Made by a program: the position numbers and the translations under genes. This document shows positions 7,133 through 10,490 of a stretch of 10,490 nucleotides of DNA, piece by piece (position 1 is the first letter of the stretch; each line of letters begins with the position of its first letter). Source of the stretch: CAYPCH01 sp964409165. Its GTDB lineage: Bacteria; Bacillota; Clostridia; Acetivibrionales; Acetivibrionaceae. The stretch is taken from NCBI GenBank assembly GCA_964409165.1, contig CAYPCH010000128.1, positions 1 to 10,490 of the forward strand, in the 5' to 3' direction. Under the pieces are notes generated by a model that saw only the letters and a list, made by a program, of their open reading frames with translations, was not told where the DNA came from and did not search any database.

Positions 7133-7158
7133 AATTTCACCCCCCATTATTATAGTAA

Positions 7159-7181
7159 TTCGAAATTCATGTAACTTTTTT
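7159..7181 (-). promoter_or_regulatory. Candidate autogenous SigI promoter of sigI-rsgI
   Basis: On the minus strand a run of six A (7176-7181) is followed after 13 bp by CGAA (7159-7162). Published SigI promoters have an A-tract in the -35 region and a CGWA motif in the -10 region. A start point a few bases past CGAA would lie near 7150, leaving almost no leader for the ATG at 7147 and supporting the TTG start at 7132. A TATAAT at 7149-7154 overlaps the region but lacks a good -35. Confidence 0.45.
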
Positions 7182-7218
7182 AGTCGTTTTACAAAAAAAA
7201 GTTTTTTTAAAACCGAAC

Positions 7219-7240
7219 AAAAAAAAGCTGCCCCACCGAA
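7219..7240 (+). promoter_or_regulatory. Candidate SigI-type promoter facing the repeat-protein gene
   Basis: On the plus strand eight A (7219-7226) precede CGAA (7237-7240); counted from the fifth A the spacing is 13 bp, the same as in the divergent sigI candidate. It points to the secreted repeat-protein gene and would give a leader of about 165 nt. A-tracts are common in this AT-rich spacer, so a chance match is possible. Confidence 0.3.
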
Positions 7241-7306
7241 TAACTAATTTGCATGCAGAAAACGAAAATATTACTTTAATTTTTTGCAAGAATACAATTA
7301 CATATT

Positions 7307-7334
7307 TTGCCACCCGTTTATACAACTGTATAAT
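7307..7334 (+). promoter_or_regulatory. Predicted SigA promoter of the secreted repeat-protein gene
   Basis: TTGCCA (7307-7312, 5 of 6 consensus bases) and a perfect TATAAT (7329-7334) are 16 bp apart. The predicted start near 7341 gives a leader of about 70 nt before the AAGGAGAG site and the ATG at 7413. Confidence 0.55.
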
Positions 7335-7412
7335 AAGCTTACATATTTTTTTATGTTTTCTTGTGTACAGTTTATAAAAAAAATATATTTAATGAAAAAG
7401 GAGAGAATAGTT

Positions 7413-8512
7413 ATGGTATTAAGAAAATTTGCAAGTGGGTTATTGGTTATTGCAGTTAGTTTAAGTCTTTCAGTAGGTGTTTTTGCTACTGAATCTACTG
7501 AAAAGGTTGCAGTAGAAAGTGTTGAAATCACAGCTCCTGCTAAACCTGTAAAGCCTGAAGCTCCAAAACCTGAAGCTCCAAAGCCTGTAAAGGAGGAAGA
7601 TCCTGCTATACTTGCTTTAAGGGTTGCTTTTGAAACTGAAGCTGCTCCTGTTGAAGAAGCTCTTGCTGCTTTAAGAGAAGAGATTAAAGCTGCAAAAAAA
7701 GCTGAAGTTGTTGACGAAGATGCTCTTGCTGCTTTAAAAGAAGAAGAAAAAGGTCTTCATGATGGACTTAAAGCAAAACGCGACGTTATGAATAAAGCTA
7801 TTGAAAGAATTAAGATGGTTGCTAAATATGGCGAAGAAGCAGTAGCGAAGATCGAAGCTCTAAAGGTTGCTTTCGAAACTGAAGCTGCTCCTGTTGAAGA
7901 AGCTCTTGCTACTTTAAGAGAAGAAATTAAAGCTGTCAAAGAAGCTGAAGTTGTTGACGAAGATGCTCTTACTGCTTTAAAAGAAGAAGAAAAAGGTATT
8001 AATGATGGACTTAAAGCAAAACGCGACGTTATGAATAAAGCTATTGAAAGAATTAANNNNNNNNNNNNNNNNNNNNNNNNNNNNNNNNNNNNNNNNNNNN
8101 NNNNNNNNNNNNNNNNNNNNNNNNNNNNNNNNNNNNNNNNNNNNNNNNNNNNNNNNATGATGGACTTAAAGCAAAACGCGACGTTATGAATAAAGCTATT
8201 GAAAGAATTAAGATGGTTGCTAAGTATGGTGAAGAAGTAGTAGTAAAAATTGAAGACTCAAAAGCTAAAGTTGATGCTGCTCATGATGCTTTGGCAGTTT
8301 TAAGAGAAGAAATTAAAGCTGCTAGAGAAGCTGAAGTTGTTGACGAAGATGCTCTTGCTGCTTTAAAAGAACAAGAAAAAGCTTTACATGATGCTCTTAA
8401 AGTTCTTAGAGATGAGCATAAAAATCTGATGGATTCAATTGATAATCCAGATGTTGACGAAGATGTTGAAGAAGACGTTGAAGAAGACGTTGAGGACGCT
8501 GACGTAGAATAA
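7413..8512 (+). CDS. Secreted Ala/Glu/Lys-rich coiled-coil repeat protein
   Basis: Not a family I recognise. The start is ATG 7413 because AAGGAGAG lies at 7398-7405; an upstream in-frame ATG (7392) has no SD. Residues 1-25 form a signal peptide (basic MVLRK, hydrophobic core, cleavage after VFA). A Pro/Lys/Glu linker with KPEAPKP motifs follows. The body is made of 81-residue repeats rich in Ala, Glu and Lys with heptad-like leucines, predicted to be long alpha-helical coiled coil. Each includes REEIKA, then AEVVDEDAL. The C-terminus is an acidic tail of DVEE motifs. There is no sortase motif, SLH domain or dockerin, so the protein is probably secreted free or bound non-covalently. A 100-N gap (8057-8156) splits the ORF: the parts before and after are in different frames only because the gap length is arbitrary. 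Alanine is mostly GCT, suggesting strong expression. Confidence 0.85.
7622..8430 (+). repeat. 243-nt (81-residue) tandem repeats
   Basis: Unit 1 runs 7622-7864. Unit 2 starts at 7865 and enters the gap at 8057. After the gap the end of another unit (DGLKAKRDVMNKAIERIK) continues into a last, more divergent unit that is four residues shorter in its first part. Units 1 and 2 are nearly identical in DNA, indicating recent duplication or gene conversion. The true copy number is unknown. Confidence 0.9.
8057..8156. other. 100-N assembly gap inside the repeat-protein gene
   Basis: Exactly 100 N lie within a 243-nt repeat unit. The flanking repeats are near-identical, so this is very likely a repeat the assembly could not span. 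The frame shift across it is an artefact of the placeholder length. Confidence 0.95.
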
Positions 8513-8532
8513 TTTAAAACAGACCCTTAAAA

Positions 8533-8577
8533 AAGCCTGGGGAGAACGCCGTATTAAAGAGCATTCTTCCCAGGCTT
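8533..8577. terminator. Terminator hairpin after the repeat-protein gene
   Basis: Arms AAGCCTGGGGAGAA (8533-8546) and TTCTTCCCAGGCTT (8564-8577) pair over 14 bp with one G-U and a 17-nt loop. It lies 20 bp after the repeat-protein stop. The T-run is better on the minus strand (six T) than on the plus strand (TTAAAGTTTAT). It probably ends the plus-strand gene and also acts as a backstop for the convergent minus-strand operon. Confidence 0.6.
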
Positions 8578-8587
8578 AAAGTTTATA

Positions 8588-8645
8588 TGAGTCAGGTGAG
8601 TCAGGGGACGGTTCTCTGACTCACGTCCCCTGACTCGCTGACTCA
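8588..8645. repeat. 58-bp REP-like palindrome, copy A
   Basis: Nested perfect inverted repeats: an outer 8-bp pair (8588-8595 with 8638-8645) and an inner 13-bp pair GAGTCAGGGGACG (8598-8610) with its complement (8624-8636), around a 13-nt loop. An alternative 9-bp stem forms between 8596-8604 and 8616-8624. The GGGGACGGTTCTCTGACTC core resembles intergenic repeats common in clostridial genomes, often near REP-associated tyrosine transposases; that link is from general knowledge and no transposase is present here. Bases 8597-8624 recur in inverted orientation at 10397-10424. Confidence 0.8.
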
Positions 8646-8710
8646 AGAATAGAACAAATCACCCGTGTCGTTTGCATGACTCGCTTATAACCCAGAAGTA
8701 AAAGGGAAGC

Positions 8711-8751
8711 AAAAAACTGTCAGAAAAGGTTTTATTCAAACTCTCTGACAG
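8711..8751 (-). terminator. Rho-independent terminator of the ECF sigma operon
   Basis: CTGTCAGA (8717-8724) and TCTGACAG (8744-8751) form an 8-bp stem with a 19-nt loop. On the minus strand it is followed directly by six T (8711-8716). It lies about 35 bp after the stop of the DUF4179-like gene. Confidence 0.72.
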
Positions 8752-8785
8752 CTTCTAAGAAGTATAACTATTTATATCTCCTATT

Positions 8786-9823
8786 TTATTTATTTTCCAA
8801 AGGAAATGTTACTTTCCAGTTTCCTTTTGTTAATAAGTTACTTGTCCAGAAAGTTCCACAAAGTGAGTATTGACCTATTTCTGATTGAGGTATATCAAAT
8901 ACATATTCATTATAATCAATTCTTCCGTCACTATATGCATTCTCGGCAAATGCTACACTATAATTATAATTAACTTCATTTCCGCTTGTATCTTTTAAGA
9001 AAAAGAATCCATGATTATCCTTCGTCAGGTTGTTTTCAACAGACGTCTGAATATGAAGCATACCGTCTACATATCCAATGCCTGTAAAATCAATACCCTC
9101 AACCGGAAAATCCATCGGTTCAGACGGAGCGAGAACTTTAACTTTGTTGTTTATGTCCAGATTAGGACCACTACCACCGTATGAAGAGACAATCTGAGTT
9201 AATGGGTTATCACTGATATTTGTCAGGTCAACCGGAATTGGTACCTTGTCATATTTATGCTTATCACTTAAAAATTCTCTTACTGAAAAAGTTATCTTAT
9301 CACCAATAATATTTTTATTTCCCCATTCACTTATTGATACAAGAAAAGTCGCTGTTTTTGTTGTTTCATTATACCCGACAAACTCACAGGTAGCCGAAGA
9401 ATCAAAGGGACGGTTAATGGAATAGCTGTCATATAGATCCGTCGTTTCGTCAATACGATCTCCGGTAAGATCCTGCATTGTGATATAGATTTCAGCTGTG
9501 TTATCGTGAATATATGCTGATACAACCTCCATTTTTATACCATTATCCTCACAGGATTTTTGTATCGGTACAAAAAACTGTGCAATTGTTGGGGAAACCA
9601 AATACATGATTTTATAAATTTCTGTTGAATTAGCAGCAAGTGCAGGTGTTACTGCCAGGACAATTACTATAAGCATTGCTGCAACTGTGACAGGCTTGCG
9701 AAAAACGCTTTTCACTTTATTTTTCTCTCCTTCAGTTTTGTCCACTGAGTGAATAATTTTATCTACAATCTCTTGATCTGGACAAATATGTTCATTCATG
9801 TTGCGATATTTTTCTCTAAACAT
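8786..9823 (-). CDS. DUF4179-like membrane anti-sigma factor
   Basis: 345 residues. A ~43-residue cytoplasmic N-terminus (MFREKYRNMNEHICPDQEIV and a charged helix) would bind the ECF sigma factor. One membrane helix lies at about 44-64 (VTVAAMLIVIVLAVTPALAA). The ~280-residue extracellular part is beta-rich, with blocks such as AEIYITMQDLTGDRID and GIDFTGIGYVDGMLHIQ, which resemble the DUF4179 family of Firmicutes ECF-associated proteins. The start at 9821-9823 is preferred over an ATG at 9830-9832 because AAGGAGG lies 9 nt before it but directly abuts the other. The gene overlaps the ECF stop by 8 nt, implying translational coupling and balanced production. By analogy it senses an envelope signal and releases the sigma factor; the signal is unknown. 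Anti-sigma function is inferred from topology and position. Confidence 0.84.
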   Translation of the reverse strand: MFREKYRNMNEHICPDQEIVDKIIHSVDKTEGEKNKVKSVFRKPVTVAAMLIVIVLAVTPALAANSTEIYKIMYLVSPTIAQFFVPIQKSCEDNGIKMEVVSAYIHDNTAEIYITMQDLTGDRIDETTDLYDSYSINRPFDSSATCEFVGYNETTKTATFLVSISEWGNKNIIGDKITFSVREFLSDKHKYDKVPIPVDLTNISDNPLTQIVSSYGGSGPNLDINNKVKVLAPSEPMDFPVEGIDFTGIGYVDGMLHIQTSVENNLTKDNHGFFFLKDTSGNEVNYNYSVAFAENAYSDGRIDYNEYVFDIPQSEIGQYSLCGTFWTSNLLTKGNWKVTFPLENK

Positions 9824-10307
9824 AATAACCATCCTCCTTAATAATTTCTTTCAACTTATGTCTTGCACGTGTAAGTTGTGCTCTAGTTGTAGATGGTTTT
9901 TGATTTAATGTTCTACTAATCTCTTCTACACTCAAATCTTCATAATAAAACAGATGTATTACCACTCTGTATTTCATAGGTAATTTTAGAAGTTCGTAGT
10001 GAAGATTGGTTTCTTCCTCTGTCTCAAACACAATAGTTTCATCCATCGGCACTGTTTTCTTTACCCAGGATGATAGCCACATTTTTTTGCAACAATTTAT
10101 TGCAACGCGGATTAACCAAGCTTTTCTATGTTCCTCTGTTTCAAACTGCGGTTTTTTTCTGAGATATCGAAAAAAAACTTCCTGATAGATATCATCTGCA
10201 TCGCTTTTATTTCTTGTTTGTGAAAAAGCCAATCTATAAACCATATTTGAATATGTTTTTATAACATTTTTCACGCAATCATCCGTACGTAATGATTTTT
10301 GCTCCAC
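9816..10307 (-). CDS. ECF-family RNA polymerase sigma factor
   Basis: 163 residues, normal for group 4 (ECF) sigma factors, which carry only regions 2 and 4. Region 2 (about 15-75) shows YSNMVYRLAF, then DADDIYQEVFFRYLR and WLIRVAINCCKK. Region 4 (about 107-157) shows LPMKYRVVIHLFYYEDLSVE and a helix-turn-helix ending TTRAQLTRARHKLKE. The GTG at 10305-10307 is chosen because AAAGGAGG lies about 10 nt upstream; a farther in-frame GTG at 10326-10328 sits before that SD site. The next gene, overlapping by 8 nt, is its presumed membrane anti-sigma factor. Pairing with a DUF4179-like partner suggests relation to SigV/ECF30-like groups, but the exact group cannot be fixed by eye. Target genes are not evident in the window apart from possible autoregulation. 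Confidence 0.93.
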   Translation of the reverse strand: MEQKSLRTDDCVKNVIKTYSNMVYRLAFSQTRNKSDADDIYQEVFFRYLRKKPQFETEEHRKAWLIRVAINCCKKMWLSSWVKKTVPMDETIVFETEEETNLHYELLKLPMKYRVVIHLFYYEDLSVEEISRTLNQKPSTTRAQLTRARHKLKEIIKEDGYYV

Positions 10308-10340
10308 AAGCCCAACCCCTCCTTTCACTATAAATACCTT

Positions 10341-10369
10341 TTAGCATATAAAAAAGCTACAAAGCTTCA
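10341..10369 (-). promoter_or_regulatory. Possible ECF-type promoter of the sigma operon
   Basis: The minus strand has TGAAGCTTT (10361-10369), one base off the TGAAACTTT -35 element of SigV/SigW-type ECF promoters. About 15-16 bp downstream is GCTAA (10341-10345), which does not match the usual CGTC -10. Position fits autoregulation, but the poor -10 keeps this tentative. Confidence 0.25.
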
Positions 10370-10396
10370 AATTATTTATTTTTGACACAAAGATCA

Positions 10397-10424
10397 GTGA
10401 GTCAGAGAACCGTCCCCTGACTCA
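10397..10424. repeat. 28-bp REP-like element, copy B (inverted)
   Basis: These 28 bases are the exact reverse complement of 8597-8624. The ends pair with each other (TGAGTCAG with CTGACTCA), so it forms a small hairpin alone. It lacks the second half of the larger palindrome seen in copy A. The two copies bracket the ECF sigma/anti-sigma pair. Confidence 0.85.
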
Positions 10425-10442
10425 TAAGAAAATCTTGATGAT

Positions 10443-10477
10443 AAAAAAGACAAACCGATGCCGTTAACCGATTTGTC
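10443..10477 (-). terminator. Terminator of a minus-strand gene beyond the right edge
   Basis: On the minus strand GACAAATCG (10469-10477) pairs with CGGTTTGTC (10449-10457) over 9 bp including one U-G, with an 11-nt loop, followed by six T (10443-10448). Read on the plus strand the wobble becomes an A-C mismatch, so the minus strand is favoured. The gene it serves is outside the window. Confidence 0.6.
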
Positions 10478-10490
10478 CTTTTAAGTTAAA

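Noticed and set aside
7173..7203. A/T-rich inverted repeat between sigI and the repeat gene as a terminator
   Set aside because: It lies between two divergent start regions where no transcript ends. The symmetry comes from homopolymer A and T runs.
7284..7412. Longer N-terminus of the repeat protein from 7284
   Set aside because: It would include the SigA promoter and leader. The signal peptide and SD site both place the start at 7413.
8186..8512. Separate 108-residue gene starting at the internal Met
   Set aside because: The codons just before this Met already encode the same repeat (DGLKAKRDV), and no SD site precedes it. It is the 3' part of the gap-split coiled-coil gene.
8588..10424. 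CRISPR repeats
   Set aside because: Only two copies, in inverted orientation, 1.8 kb apart, with no spacer array and no cas genes.
8588..10424. Transposon with terminal inverted repeats carrying the ECF operon
   Set aside because: No transposase between the repeats and no target-site duplication visible. The copies are not of equal length, so a REP-type explanation is simpler.

Overview
The window looks like chromosome of a low-GC, Gram-positive member of the Clostridia. It is AT-rich, Shine-Dalgarno (SD) sites are strong (AAGGAGG-type), and TTG and GTG starts are common. A SigI sigma factor is paired with an RsgI-type anti-sigma factor, which is most typical of Acetivibrio/Hungateiclostridium-type cellulolytic clostridia, although Bacillus also has a SigI pair. 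The species assignment is inference.

Left part (1-3940, minus-strand operon). Transcription runs right to left through a HIT-family nucleotide hydrolase (3272-3649), a large PLD-nuclease/SF2-helicase fusion (645-3239) and a small MazG-like NTP pyrophosphohydrolase (242-571). The first two are 32 bp apart and the last two 73 bp apart. Together they look like a nucleic-acid and nucleotide-handling operon with a possible repair or defence role. Left of it are a hairpin that would bury a perfect SD site and a 10-codon ORF, probably a gene remnant. Right of it is a start-less fragment that resembles the tail of a small antitoxin. An ADP-ribosylglycohydrolase on the same strand (3941-4759) has its own predicted promoter.

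Middle (4829-8577). A sigI-rsgI operon (minus strand, genes 2 nt apart) diverges from a plus-strand gene for a secreted, Ala/Glu/Lys-rich coiled-coil protein built from 81-residue tandem repeats. The RsgI keeps the cytoplasmic sigma-binding domain, the membrane helix and the start of the juxtamembrane extracellular domain. It lacks the usual Asn-Pro autoproteolysis site and carries no recognisable carbohydrate-binding module; instead it has a proline-rich and lysine/glutamate-rich repeat tail. A-tract plus CGAA motifs, the published SigI promoter signature, occur on both strands of the divergent intergenic region, so the two transcription units may form one regulatory module. Both 100-N gaps fall inside the repeat arrays of these two proteins and hide their true repeat numbers.

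Right part (8588-10490). An ECF sigma factor gene overlaps by 8 nt with a DUF4179-like, single-pass membrane protein, its presumed anti-sigma factor. The pair ends in a clear rho-independent terminator. It is bracketed by two copies of a 28-bp element in inverted orientation; one copy sits in a 58-bp palindrome of REP type. A further terminator at the right edge belongs to a minus-strand gene outside the window. The window therefore holds two independent sigma/anti-sigma signalling pairs within about 5.4 kb.
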